Both the position numbers and the translations under genes were made by a program. The notes below the pieces were generated by a model that did no database searches, was not told the origin of the DNA, and worked only from the letters and a program-made list of their open reading frames with translations. A stretch of DNA of 64,000 nt from Belnapia arida (GTDB taxonomy: Bacteria > Pseudomonadota > Alphaproteobacteria > Acetobacterales > Acetobacteraceae). Below, piece by piece: positions 51,901-62,527 of this stretch (positions within the stretch are counted from its first letter, which is position 1; every line of letters begins with the position of its first letter). Location of the stretch: the NCBI RefSeq assembly GCF_016773205.1, contig NZ_JAETWB010000009.1, positions 62,001-126,000 on the forward strand, in the 5' to 3' direction.

Positions 51901-54023
51901 GCCTGACGCGCTTCGAAAGCCCGGACCCGGTGCCGCATTTCATGGGCCGCCGCCGCCTCGCCGTCGACATCCGCGACGACTACGGCCGCCTCATCCCGCC
52001 CGCCGAGGGCGAGCTCGCCGTGCTCCGCCAGGGCGGCGACGAGTTCTCGGCCGGCGCCATCGAGATCCCGCAGCGCACGGTCGCCCTCTTCTCCGGCCCC
52101 GTCACCGTGGCGCCCGACGGCACCGCGACCGTCACTCTCGACATCCCCGACTTCGCCGGCGAGCTGCGGCTGATGGCCGTCGCCTGGGCGGGCAACCGCA
52201 TCGGCGCTGCGAGCAAGCCGCTGACGGTGCGCGACCCGGTGATCGCCGAGGCGCTGCTGCCCCGCTTCCTCGCTCCCGGCGACGAGGCTCGGCTGCCCGT
52301 CCTCCTCAGCAACCTCGACCTGCCCGAAGGCGAGATCACGGCCACCCTGTCTACCGAAGGCGCCATCGCCCTCGCCGGCCCAGAGCGCTTGACCGCTCGC
52401 CTCGCGCCCAACGCCCGCGCGCTCCCGACCAGCACGCTCCGCGCCACCGCCGCCGGCCAGGGCGTCCTCCGCCTGACCGTCGCCGGCCCCGGCGGCTTCA
52501 CCGCCAGCCGCGAATCCCGCATCACCATCCGCTCCTCCCGCCCCATCACCACCGAGGTCACGGCGCAGGAGATCCCCCCCGGCCAGGAACGCCCGCTGGC
52601 GCTCGCCGCCGACCGCTGGCTCGCCGGCACCTGGCGCGCCGCCGCCAGCTTCGGCGGCCCCACGCGCTACGACGCCGGCGGCATGCTGAAGCTGCTGGAG
52701 AGCTACCCCTTCGCCTGCCTCGAGCAATCCTCCTCCCAGCTCCTCGCCTTCAGCTCGGGCCAGGTCGATGGGCTGGCGGGGGATGAGCGCGCCGCCCGCC
52801 TCCAGCGCGCCGTCGAATGGGTGCTGAACAAGCAGCGCTACGACGGCGGCTTCGGCCTCTGGTCCGCCCAGGGCGAGATCCAGTACTGGACAGGTGCCTA
52901 CGCAACCGAGGCCCTGCTGCGCGCCCGCGCCGCCGGCGCCGCGGTGCCGGACGCCGCGCTCGAGGATGCGCTGAAGGCCATCGCCGAGCAGGCCGAGGAC
53001 GTCTCCGCCTCCAACCCGGAGGAGCGCGCCGCCCAGGCCTACCGCCTCTACGTCCTGTCGCTCGCCGGCCGCCCCCGCCTCGGCGCCGCCCGCCGCCTGC
53101 TGGAGGATCTCGACCAGCTCCCCACCCCCTTGGCGAAGGCCCAGCTCGCCGCCGCCTTCGCCAAGGCCGGCGACCGCCCGCGCGCCGAGGCCGCCTTCGC
53201 CGCCGCCCTGGCGACGCCCGCCCGCCGCGCCTGGATCTACGACTACGGCACCGCCGCCCGCGACGCCCTGGCCGTTGCCGCCCTGCTGAAGGAGAGCGGC
53301 CTGCTGCCCGACCGCCTCTCGGCCCTGCAGGCGACGCTGCCCGGCCCGGAGCTGACGCCGCAATCCACCAACACCCAGGAACAGGCCTGGGGCGTCACCG
53401 CCGCCGCCGCCCTCGGCCGCGACGGCCGCCCCGTCCGCGTCGCGGTGAACGGCGCGCCGCAGGCCCCGGCACCGATCCTCGCCGTCGCCCTCCAGGCGCC
53501 GGGCACCGCGCGCAACCTCTCCGACACGCCGGTCTGGGCCAGCCTCTCCGTCACCGGCATCCCGGCCCAGCCGGCCCCGGCCGGGCGGGCGGGGATGCGC
53601 ATCGCCCGCCGCTTCTTCGACCTCGCCGGCCAGCCGCTCAACCTCGACACGCTGAAGCAGAACACCGTCTTCGTCCTGCTGCTGGAAGGCAAGGCCGAGA
53701 CGCCGGAGGCCCACCGCGCCATCCTCCAGCAGGGCCTGCCGGCTGGCTGGGAGATCGTCGGCCGCCTGTCCGCGGGCGAGGTGGCGGGGATGCCCTGGCT
53801 CGGCACGCTGAGCGAGACGGCGGCCACCCCCGCCCTCGACGACCGCCTGGCCGCGGCGCTGGACCTGACGCCGGAAGCCCCCGACTTCCGCATCGCCGTC
53901 CGCCTCCGCGCCGTCACCGCCGGCCGGTTCGAACTGCCCGGCGCCCAGGTCGAGGACATGTACCGGCCGCAGGTCTTCGCCCGGCAGAATACCGGGCGGA
54001 TCACGGTGCTGCCGGCCGACTGA
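48921..54023 (+). CDS. Bacterial alpha-2-macroglobulin with thioester motif
   Basis: A 1700-residue periplasmic alpha-2-macroglobulin. Bacterial homologues trap proteases that breach the outer membrane. The signal peptide (LLLLLFGLLCLAPGLRA) lacks a lipobox, since Leu precedes the Cys, so it is probably soluble rather than lipid-anchored as in E. coli. Macroglobulin-like domains include GIYRPGETVQAAALIRDAGG near 510 and RAYAPGETAHIRITPPFSG near 860. The thioester CLEQ is intact (C1266-Q1269) and is followed by the helical domain GGFGLWSAQGEIQYWTGAYA. The stop overlaps the pbpC start (TGATG), the classic pairing of a protease trap with a peptidoglycan repair enzyme. Confidence 0.93.
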   Translation: MRLLLLLFGLLCLAPGLRAQGFDLPGVSADAEAWQRDLTRRFPAGATPQQRAAAEQRAAAAERTSNWPAASQAWEERIAGGDPRPEHWLALARAHMQKTPPDPARALQAAWMNFQAVAAGEPEIPALLLMADALQRLDRPAQQLQALSAVLERAPNDLRYRQMLTDARRAAGLLIARINTEPEAEPARACLAFTLPPARRTDWQPGDWVRTEPAIPGLTVTREGDRLCILGLPNGATTRVLLRAGLPGEDGQRLARDAELRIAMPNRAASILFDSSGFLLPRGQAPRIGFNTMNLSTLSLRVVRVTERNLVPFGRNWSPGTALDSWTAEDIPDTWGRTIWEGRVELPRFEANRIQRQVIPLPDALRAAGPGLYALVVKPADGTRARAAGLPIMVTDLGITAWRSPQGLAAQVRGLGAGQPRPGTQVRLLAGNNDILAEAEAGPDGLVRFAAPLLRGTGPMAPKALQAALGDDLVQLDLESAAFDLSDRGATGAPHPGAIDAFTWLDRGIYRPGETVQAAALIRDAGGAPLDLPARFRLRRPNGSVYAEAVPARTPGAAILWPIPIGTSAPAGVWTLEVLADPNDPPIGRAEFRVDAFVPERLEVKAGPAPGPLVPGQVMNLPINARFLYGAPAAGLTGSAELRLQALRSPFPQFKDYLFGLVDEQFAPDLIPFDIEALDDQGGGSLALSLPRAPDTTRPLQAELAISIDEPGGRASRTSLTLPVRSPGRMIGVRPLFADLAIDAGAEAAFEIIALAPDAKPVAARLRARLVRERPDWRIVTRGGTPRYETVWRDEPVDSADLAVPATGPARFARRLPFGRYRLEVSDPGGMSITSIRFRSGWAGGETPEVPDKVDVAADRRAYAPGETAHIRITPPFSGPASLAILTDRLVSLREIQLAEGSTEVEVPVDAAWGAGAYVTVTAFRPGETRQGQPGRALGLAWVQVDPGSRRIEVSINTPERITPRQSLAIPIRLANAGEGATLTLAAVDEGILRLTRFESPDPVPHFMGRRRLAVDIRDDYGRLIPPAEGELAVLRQGGDEFSAGAIEIPQRTVALFSGPVTVAPDGTATVTLDIPDFAGELRLMAVAWAGNRIGAASKPLTVRDPVIAEALLPRFLAPGDEARLPVLLSNLDLPEGEITATLSTEGAIALAGPERLTARLAPNARALPTSTLRATAAGQGVLRLTVAGPGGFTASRESRITIRSSRPITTEVTAQEIPPGQERPLALAADRWLAGTWRAAASFGGPTRYDAGGMLKLLESYPFACLEQSSSQLLAFSSGQVDGLAGDERAARLQRAVEWVLNKQRYDGGFGLWSAQGEIQYWTGAYATEALLRARAAGAAVPDAALEDALKAIAEQAEDVSASNPEERAAQAYRLYVLSLAGRPRLGAARRLLEDLDQLPTPLAKAQLAAAFAKAGDRPRAEAAFAAALATPARRAWIYDYGTAARDALAVAALLKESGLLPDRLSALQATLPGPELTPQSTNTQEQAWGVTAAAALGRDGRPVRVAVNGAPQAPAPILAVALQAPGTARNLSDTPVWASLSVTGIPAQPAPAGRAGMRIARRFFDLAGQPLNLDTLKQNTVFVLLLEGKAETPEAHRAILQQGLPAGWEIVGRLSAGEVAGMPWLGTLSETAATPALDDRLAAALDLTPEAPDFRIAVRLRAVTAGRFELPGAQVEDMYRPQVFARQNTGRITVLPAD

Positions 54024-55972
54024 TGCGCCGGCTGCTCGCCGCGCTGGCGCTGCTGGCCGGGGGAGGGTGGGCGCTCGACCGCGCCTTCCCCCCCGACCTC
54101 TCCCGGCTCGAGGCGGTCGGACAGGAGGTGCTGGCCCGCGACGGCCGCACCCTCTCCACCCTCCCGGCCCCCGGCGGCACCTGGCGCCTTGCCACCACCA
54201 CCGACTATGTCCCACCCCACCTCACCGACCTGCTGATCACCGCCGAGGACCGCCGCTTCCGCTGGCACCCGGGCGTCGACCCCCTGGCCCTCGCCCGCGC
54301 CGCCTATCAATGGGCCCGCGCCGGCCGCATCCTCTCCGGCGGCTCGACGCTCACCATGCAGGCCGCCCGCCTGCTGGAGCCGCGCCCCCGCACCCTCCGC
54401 AGCAAGGCGATCGAGATCCTCCGCGCCCTGCAACTGGAGGCCCGCTACTCGAAGGACGAAATTCTCGGCATCTGGCTGACCCTCGCCCCCATGGGCGGCA
54501 ATATCGAAGGCATCCGCGCCGGCGCGCTCGCCTGGTTCGGCCGCTCCTCCCGCCAGCTCGACCCCGCCGAGGCCGCCCTCCTCGTCGCCATTCCCCGCCG
54601 TCCGGAGGCGACCCGCCCCGACCGCCACCCGGAGCGCGCCCGCGCGGCTCGCAATGCCCTGCTGATGGCCCGCGCCGCCGGCGCCCCCGGCATCACCCCG
54701 GCCGATACCGCCTACGCCCTGGCCACGCCTGTCCCTGTTGCACGCCAGCCCATGCCGCGCCTCGCCCCGCATCTGTCCCGCGAGCTGGCCCGCGCTGACC
54801 CTGCCCGCCGCATCCCCACCACCATCGACCTCCCCCTTCAGCGCGCCGTGGAGGAAGTCGCGGCCACGGCGCTGGCCGGCCTACCCGACCGCGCCTCGCT
54901 CGCCATCCTCGTCGCCGATGCCGAGGCGCATGAAATCCGCGCCCTCCACGGCGGCGCCTTTGGGGCGGAGGGAAGGGCCGGCGCCCTCGACCTCACCCGC
55001 GCCATCCGCTCCCCCGGCTCGGCGCTGAAGCCGATGCTCTATGCGCTGGCCTTCGAGGCCGGCATCGCCGCCCCCGAGACCCTGCTCGCCGACCTGCCTC
55101 GCCGCTTCGGCAGCTACGCCCCTGAGAATTTCGACGGCGGCTTCGCCGGCCGCGTCACCGTCGCCGATGCGCTGCGCCATTCGCTGAACCTCCCCGCCGT
55201 CGCCCTGCTGAGCGAGCTTGGCCCCCTCCGCTTCGCCACCGCCCTGAAGGCCGCCGGCGCCCCGCCGCGCCTGCCCCCCGGCGCCGACCCCTCCCTGCCG
55301 CTCGCCCTGGGCGGCCTCGGCATCACCCTCCGCGAGATGGCCGGCCTCTACGCCACGCTCGGCACCGGCGGCGAGGCCGCCCCCCTCCGCCTGCAACCCG
55401 GCCCCGACCCCACCCCCCGCCGCATCCTCGACGCCCGCGCCGCCGGCCTCGCCGCCGCAATCCTGGTCAACCCCTTCCCCGGCGGCGGCCCCCAGGGCAT
55501 CGCCTGGAAGACCGGCACGAGCTGGGGCGGCCGCGACGCCTGGGCGATGGGGATCGATGCCCGCCACGTCGCCGGCATCTGGGTCGGCCGCCCCGACGGC
55601 ACGCCCTTGCCCGGCGCGACGGGCGCCCGCACCGCCCTCCCGATCCTCGCCCGCATCTTCGAGCGCCTTCCCCCCGCCCCGCGCCAGGGGCTCCCCGTCC
55701 GGGCCACGGCACCACCGATGGCGGAGACGCTCGACCGCCTCCGCCTCACCTTCCCACCCCCCGGCGCCGTGCTGGAGGAAGGCGAGGGCCATGTCACCCT
55801 CCGCGCCTCCGGCGGCCGCCGCCCCTTGACCTTCCTCGTCGATGGCCGCCCTCTGCCCGCCGAGCCGGCCAAGCGGGAGGCCGCCTGGGTGCCCGAAGGC
55901 CCCGGTTTCTACCGCGTGACAGTGCTGGATGCCGCCGGCAGCGCGGCGCGGGCGGAGGTGCGGGTGCGGTGA
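54023..55972 (+). CDS. pbpC: Penicillin-binding protein 1C
   Basis: A 649-residue bifunctional peptidoglycan synthase. The short N-terminal anchor (LLAALALLAGGGWALD) is followed by a GT51 glycosyltransferase with ITAEDRRFRWHPGVDP (catalytic Glu) and GGSTLTMQAARL. The transpeptidase has SALK in SPGSALKPMLYAL, SLN in ALRHSLNLPAV and KTGTSWGGRDAW. The C-terminal roughly 90 residues (FPPPGAVLEEGEGHVTLRAS) match the BiPBP_C domain that sets PBP1C apart. It is translationally coupled to the macroglobulin gene, and its 3' end overlaps the yaiI GTG. A role in repairing murein at envelope breaches is inferred from the pairing. Confidence 0.93.
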   Translation: MRRLLAALALLAGGGWALDRAFPPDLSRLEAVGQEVLARDGRTLSTLPAPGGTWRLATTTDYVPPHLTDLLITAEDRRFRWHPGVDPLALARAAYQWARAGRILSGGSTLTMQAARLLEPRPRTLRSKAIEILRALQLEARYSKDEILGIWLTLAPMGGNIEGIRAGALAWFGRSSRQLDPAEAALLVAIPRRPEATRPDRHPERARAARNALLMARAAGAPGITPADTAYALATPVPVARQPMPRLAPHLSRELARADPARRIPTTIDLPLQRAVEEVAATALAGLPDRASLAILVADAEAHEIRALHGGAFGAEGRAGALDLTRAIRSPGSALKPMLYALAFEAGIAAPETLLADLPRRFGSYAPENFDGGFAGRVTVADALRHSLNLPAVALLSELGPLRFATALKAAGAPPRLPPGADPSLPLALGGLGITLREMAGLYATLGTGGEAAPLRLQPGPDPTPRRILDARAAGLAAAILVNPFPGGGPQGIAWKTGTSWGGRDAWAMGIDARHVAGIWVGRPDGTPLPGATGARTALPILARIFERLPPAPRQGLPVRATAPPMAETLDRLRLTFPPPGAVLEEGEGHVTLRASGGRRPLTFLVDGRPLPAEPAKREAAWVPEGPGFYRVTVLDAAGSAARAEVRVR

Positions 55973-56463
55973 CGGTGCTCTATATCGACGGCGATGCCTG
56001 CCCGGTGCGGGAGGAGGCCTTCCGCGTCGCCACCCGCCTGAACCTGCCGGTGAAGGTCGTCTCCAACGGCAGCCGCCCCGTCCGCCCGCCCGGCCTGCCG
56101 AATGTCGAGATGGTCCTGGTCCCCGAGGGCGCCGACGCCGCCGACGACTGGATCGCCGAGCGCGCGATGCGCGGCGATGTCTGCATCACCGCCGACATCC
56201 CGCTCGCCGCCCGCTGCCTGGCGAAGGGCGCCCGCGCCCTGTCCTTCAAGGGCCGCCCCTGGACGACGGACAACATCGGCGGCGCGCTGGTCGGCCGGAC
56301 CATCTCGCAGGGGATGCGCGACATGGGCCAGATGACCGGCGGCCCGGCCCCGCTGACCAAGGCCGACCGTTCCCGCTTCCTCGCCGCGCTGGACGCCGAG
56401 ATCGCGGCAGCCCGGCGCGAGGCCGCCACCCCGCCGCCGCGCCCCTGGGTGCCCTTCGAGTAG
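55969..56463 (+). CDS. YaiI/YqxD family protein (DUF188)
   Basis: A 164-residue member of the YaiI/YqxD family. LYIDGDACPVREEAF, VSNGS and the central DDWIAERAMRGDVCITADIP are the family's conserved acidic motifs, which resemble a PIN-like nuclease fold. The function is not established. Translation starts at GTG 55969, overlapping the pbpC stop (GTGA). The convergent small gene begins 1 bp after its stop. Confidence 0.88.
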   Translation: MTVLYIDGDACPVREEAFRVATRLNLPVKVVSNGSRPVRPPGLPNVEMVLVPEGADAADDWIAERAMRGDVCITADIPLAARCLAKGARALSFKGRPWTTDNIGGALVGRTISQGMRDMGQMTGGPAPLTKADRSRFLAALDAEIAAARREAATPPPRPWVPFE

Positions 56464-56464
56464 C

Positions 56465-56737
56465 CTAGTTCCGGCGCTGCGGCGGCTCGACATGCGGCGC
56501 GGGCACCGGGGTGCCCGGCGGGGTCAGCTGGCGGGAGAGGTCGTTCAGCTCGCGCAGCTGCTGCCGGTCGCGCTCGGCGGCGGCCCCCTCCTGCGGCCGC
56601 ACCTCGCGTTCCACCTGGCCCGAGGGGAAGGTCCGCCCGCCGAGGCTCGGCACCCGGTCGGGCTGCGGCCGCGGCTGGTCCTGCGCCGCCGCCGGACCGG
56701 CCAGGAGGATGAAACCGAGGATCAGGACATGACGCAT
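56465..56737 (-). CDS. Small secreted protein, function unknown
   Basis: A 90-residue protein with a signal peptide (RHVLILGFILLAGPAAAQ) and a short, charged, probably disordered mature part (EREVRPQEGAAAERDRQQLR, then PGTPVPAPHVEPPQ). A GGAG site precedes the ATG at 56737. No family is recognisable. The upstream 211 bp (56738-56948) is fairly AT-rich, contains CCGATCGG near 56932 and must hold the promoter; I see no gene there. Confidence 0.65.
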   Translation of the reverse strand: MRHVLILGFILLAGPAAAQDQPRPQPDRVPSLGGRTFPSGQVEREVRPQEGAAAERDRQQLRELNDLSRQLTPPGTPVPAPHVEPPQRRN

Positions 56738-56948
56738 CGCGGGGCTCCTTCGGAACGAAAACGCCGCTCCGGGCGTCGCGTTCAGAGCGAACCCCGGACG
56801 GATGGAAACACCCGGGAGCGGTAACCGGCCCAACCGCACAACGAGCCGGAGCCGTTTCCGCGAGCGCAGCCGGGTGGAAGCCGCTCCAAGCCATTGTTTG
56901 GCCGAGAAATCACTCCGACCAGATGATGCCATCCGATCGGGATCTGCT

Positions 56949-57311
56949 CTAGGAGCAGCCCTGCCGGTCCAGCCGCTCCCGCGCCAGCCGGGCGGAGAAG
57001 CGCGCCCGGTCCAAGCCGCGGCGAATCCGCTCCAGCTCCGCCGCCCCGCGCAGCCCCTCGGCAAGCCCGGCCGCCTCCTGTGCCTCCCCGGCCGCCCGCG
57101 CGCAGCCGCAGCCGGCAAGCCGCCCCGCCGCCTCCGCCAGCCGATCGGCAGCCTGCCCGGCCGCCTCCCGTCCCGCGAGCAGCGATGGCGCCTCAGCCCC
57201 CACCCGCAACGCCCCCTCGGCCCCCCGCAGCGCCTCCAGCCCGAGGCCCAGCCCGCAGCCGCCGCGGTGCGCCGCCGCCGGCCCCGCCAGCAGCAGCAGG
57301 ACCAGCGTCAT
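56949..57311 (-). CDS. Small secreted helical protein, function unknown
   Basis: A 120-residue protein with a signal peptide (TLVLLLLAGPAAAHRGG) and a mature Ala/Arg/Glu-rich helical part with two cysteines in AGCGCARAAGEA and one near the C-terminus (RQGCS). The ATG at 57311 overlaps the stop of the pseudouridine synthase gene (TGATG); an ATG at 57323 is an alternative start. The tight coupling supports a real gene, but I recognise no family. Confidence 0.6.
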   Translation of the reverse strand: MTLVLLLLAGPAAAHRGGCGLGLGLEALRGAEGALRVGAEAPSLLAGREAAGQAADRLAEAAGRLAGCGCARAAGEAQEAAGLAEGLRGAAELERIRRGLDRARFSARLARERLDRQGCS

Positions 57312-58018
57312 CACCCCCGCCATCCACAGGCCTCCAGCGCCTCGCGCATATGCCCAGGCACCGGCGCCGTCGCGGCCACCGGCGGCTCCAGCGGCAGGGC
57401 GATGGCCCGTGCCAGCAGGTGCAGCGCGCCCACGCCGCCCCCGTAGCGGGCGTCGCCCAGGATCGGGCAGCCGAGATGCGTGCAATGCACCCGGATCTGA
57501 TGCGTCCGCCCCGTGCGCGGCGCCAGCTCCAGCCAGGCGATCCCCGGCCCGCGCCCCATCACCCGCCAGGCAGTGCGCGCCGCCTGCCCGGCCGGATCGA
57601 CCGCCATCCACCAGCCGTCCCGCGCGGTGCTGCGCTTCAGCAGCGGTGCGTCGATCTCGCCCGACTCGCCGGCCGGCCCGCCCCGCACCACCGCCCAGTA
57701 GGTCTTGCGCGCCCGCCCCGCCGCGAAAAGCCCCCCGAGCGCCGCCAGCGCCGGCTTGGTCCGCCCGAGCACCAGGCACCCGGCGGTGTCCTGGTCCAGC
57801 CGGTGCGCCGGCTGCGGCGTCCGCCGCTTGCCGAAGGCGAGGGCCGGCAACCAGTCCTCGACCGAGGCGCTGCCGCGCGGTCCGGCATGCACCGGCAGCC
57901 CGGCCGGCTTGTCGAGGATGATGACGGCCTCGTCCTGGTGCAGGACGAGGCCGGCCGGGCCCGCCCGCGGCAGGGCCGGCAACGGGCGGCCCTGGCCGCG
58001 CTTGTCCTTGCTGTCCAT
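57311..58018 (-). CDS. RluA-family RNA pseudouridine synthase
   Basis: A 235-residue pseudouridine synthase of the RluA group. The catalytic Asp is D75 in AHRLDQDTAGCLVLG; ILDKPAGLPVHAG comes before it, and the C-terminal ELAPRTGRTHQIRVHCTHLG and PILGDARYGG motifs follow. It isomerises uridine in rRNA or tRNA. No S4 domain is present, so it is a minimal family member and its target site cannot be assigned. It is the first gene of a two-gene minus-strand unit with the small helical secreted protein. Confidence 0.9.
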   Translation of the reverse strand: MDSKDKRGQGRPLPALPRAGPAGLVLHQDEAVIILDKPAGLPVHAGPRGSASVEDWLPALAFGKRRTPQPAHRLDQDTAGCLVLGRTKPALAALGGLFAAGRARKTYWAVVRGGPAGESGEIDAPLLKRSTARDGWWMAVDPAGQAARTAWRVMGRGPGIAWLELAPRTGRTHQIRVHCTHLGCPILGDARYGGGVGALHLLARAIALPLEPPVAATAPVPGHMREALEACGWRG

Positions 58019-58199
58019 CCGTCAGGCGTCCCGCTCGGTGCCGGTGGGTTTGGTGACAGGCGTCCGGCCGCCGCGGACGGGCCGCCGGGCCGGCCCGTGG
58101 CGATCATGGGCGCCGCCGCATGCCTCCCACGCCGCCAGGCCGATGGGAAGCCGCGGTCTGCCGCCGGGGTCCTGGACGCCATGGCCGGCGGCGCCTCGC

Positions 58200-58923
58200 C
58201 CCGGCCTGCCGGCCCCGCTTGACGATCCGCGCCATCGTCGAGGAGGAGCTGGCGGCCCATCGCGGCGGCGACCGGTCGGCCATCGTCGGCCCGTCGCTCC
58301 GCCTGCGGCCAGAGGCGGTGCAACCGCTGTCGATGGTGCTGCACGAGCTTGCCACCAATGCCGCGAAATACGGCGCGCTCTCCGTGCCGGGCGGGCGGCT
58401 GGAGGTATCCTGGCGCCGCGACCCGCCCGCGGGCCCGCTGCGCCTGCGCTGGCAGGAGCATGACGGCCCGCCGGCGCCGCGCCGCGGCTTCGGCTCGACC
58501 CTCATCGAGCGACGGTGCGCCGCCAGCTCGGTGGCCAAACGGAGGCCAACTAGTCCCTTGCCAGGCTGCGCTGCGGGGTGACGCTCCCGCCGGAGCGGAT
58601 CGCCGCCGGCTCCGGCGAGGCAGAAGGGCCAGCCCGCCGGCCAGCCCGCCGGGCCGGAGGGCTGGCCTGCCGCCGCCGTCTCGCTGCGCGGCCGCGCGGT
58701 GCTGGTGGTAGAGGACGAGCCGCTGGTCGCCATGGAGATGGCGCACAGACGCTCGCCATCCTCGGCTGCCCGGTGGTCGGCCCGGCTGGAGGAGGCGCTG
58801 CATCTCGCCACGGCGGAGGCCGGCCGCGGCACCCCCTTCATTTGGGCCGCGGGCAATAGCGAGCTGGAGGCCGCGCTCCGCCATGTCGTCGCCGCGGCCG
58901 GCCATCGGCGGGCCGCCGGCTGA
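58200..58923 (+). pseudogene. Decayed HWE histidine kinase with fused receiver domain
   Basis: Remnant of a hybrid HWE kinase. One frame reads TIRAIVEEELAAHRGGDRSA, then the N-box VLHELATNAAKYGALS and WQEHDGPPAPRRGFGSTLIE. Just after STLIE the homology shifts frame (TVRRQLGGQTEAN), hits a TAG and resumes as LRCGVTLPPERIA. A receiver start (AVLVVEDEPLVAMEM, near 58700) follows, but the phospho-Asp region is deleted and the tail (PFIWAAGNSELEAALRHVV) is again in another frame. The kinase's H-box half is missing upstream. Frameshift, stop and deletions together make this a pseudogene. The 58019-58199 stretch before it shows nothing identifiable. Confidence 0.8.
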
Positions 58924-59002
58924 TCTTTCGGGCGGAATGCGGGGCTCTCCTGCCGGGACGCGGCATGGTAAGGGTCGCGCCAGACATGTCCGGAGGGGAA
59001 GG

Positions 59003-59449
59003 ATGGGGGCCCGCATCTTGGCCGCGCTGGGGTTTATCGCCTTGTTGCAACCGGCATCCCTGTTGGCGCAGCGGTCGCCCTGGGGCGGGCCGGACAGCCC
59101 GGGCGGGCTCCTTGGCGGCGACCCGATGGATGCCGATCTCGACCGCGACCAGCGCGTCTCGCATGACGAGGTCTGGCAATGGCTGCGTCAGCGCCTGGGC
59201 CAGCATGACCAGAACCGCGACGGCGCGGTGACCCTGCCGGAATCCGGCGTGCACCCCGACCGTGCCGAGGACTTCCGCGCCATGGATACCGACCGCGACG
59301 GCAAGCTGACGGCAGGCGAGCTGCGCGCCGGCTCGGAGGCCTGGTTCCGCAACCGGGATCTCAATCGCGACGGTGCGCTGACCCGCCAGGAACTCGGCCC
59401 CGCCCCGTCCAGGCCGGCGGCCCAATCCGCCCCGGTAAGGCCTCGCTAG
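59003..59449 (+). CDS. Secreted EF-hand protein
   Basis: A 148-residue protein with a signal peptide (ARILAALGFIALLQPASLLA) and four EF-hand-like calcium loops: DLDRDQRVSHDE, DQNRDGAVTLPE, DTDRDGKLTAGE and DLNRDGALTRQE. The last three fit the canonical 12-residue pattern; the first has Gln for the usual Gly. It probably binds calcium in the periplasm or outside the cell. The ATG at 59003 follows GGAGGGGAAGG. It converges on secA across a 127-bp gap in which I see no clear terminator. Its partner and role are unknown. Confidence 0.82.
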   Translation: MGARILAALGFIALLQPASLLAQRSPWGGPDSPGGLLGGDPMDADLDRDQRVSHDEVWQWLRQRLGQHDQNRDGAVTLPESGVHPDRAEDFRAMDTDRDGKLTAGELRAGSEAWFRNRDLNRDGALTRQELGPAPSRPAAQSAPVRPR

Positions 59450-59576
59450 GGCAAGGTCCGGTACGGCAACCAGCGGCAGCCGCACGCAGGCGGCGAGGGA
59501 GAGGCACGCAGCCGCAGGCCCAGGTTACGCGGAATTGTTATGACCCACTGGACGTGTCAGGCCCTGGCGTGGCCAT

Positions 59577-62294
<2,718 letters not shown>

Positions 62295-62378
62295 GCGGAC
62301 CTGGCTTCTCCGGGATGGCACGCGGGGTAGCCGCGCGGGCCTCGGCAGTGAGTGGCGCCGGGGGCCGCCGGGATGGGG

Positions 62379-62396
62379 CCGAAGCCGAGGCTTCGG
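62379..62396 (-). promoter_or_regulatory. Hairpin in the secA leader
   Basis: On the minus strand, CCGAAG and CTTCGG enclose CCTCGG, forming a short GC-rich stem within the predicted 130-nt secA 5' leader. It could affect translation, but short hairpins are common in such GC-rich DNA. Confidence 0.3.
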
Positions 62397-62429
62397 GCAG
62401 CGTCCTTGGCGCGACCCCGGGGCGCGGAA

Positions 62430-62458
62430 CAGATAGGCAAGCGCCGCGCTGAGGTCAA
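62430..62458 (-). promoter_or_regulatory. Sigma-70-type promoter for secA
   Basis: On the minus strand TTGACC (62458-62453) and TATCTG (62435-62430) are separated by exactly 17 bp, the best promoter match in the window. Transcription would start near 62423, giving a leader of about 130 nt before the secA ATG. Confidence 0.55.
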
Positions 62459-62527
62459 TCTTCACGCGCTTGCCGCCCCATCCCGCATCCGGCATTGTCC
62501 GGCGCCTTCCCGGAGCCCCCCATCTAT

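Noticed and set aside
49359-54215. A 1618-codon open frame on the minus strand opposite the macroglobulin gene
   Set aside because: Same shadow effect; the product is repetitive Gly/Ala/Glu/Arg and no homology is recognisable.
58120-58581. A 153-codon frame as an intact kinase gene
   Set aside because: It holds only the C-terminal half of an HWE kinase, lacks the H-box, and its homology shifts frame before the stop.
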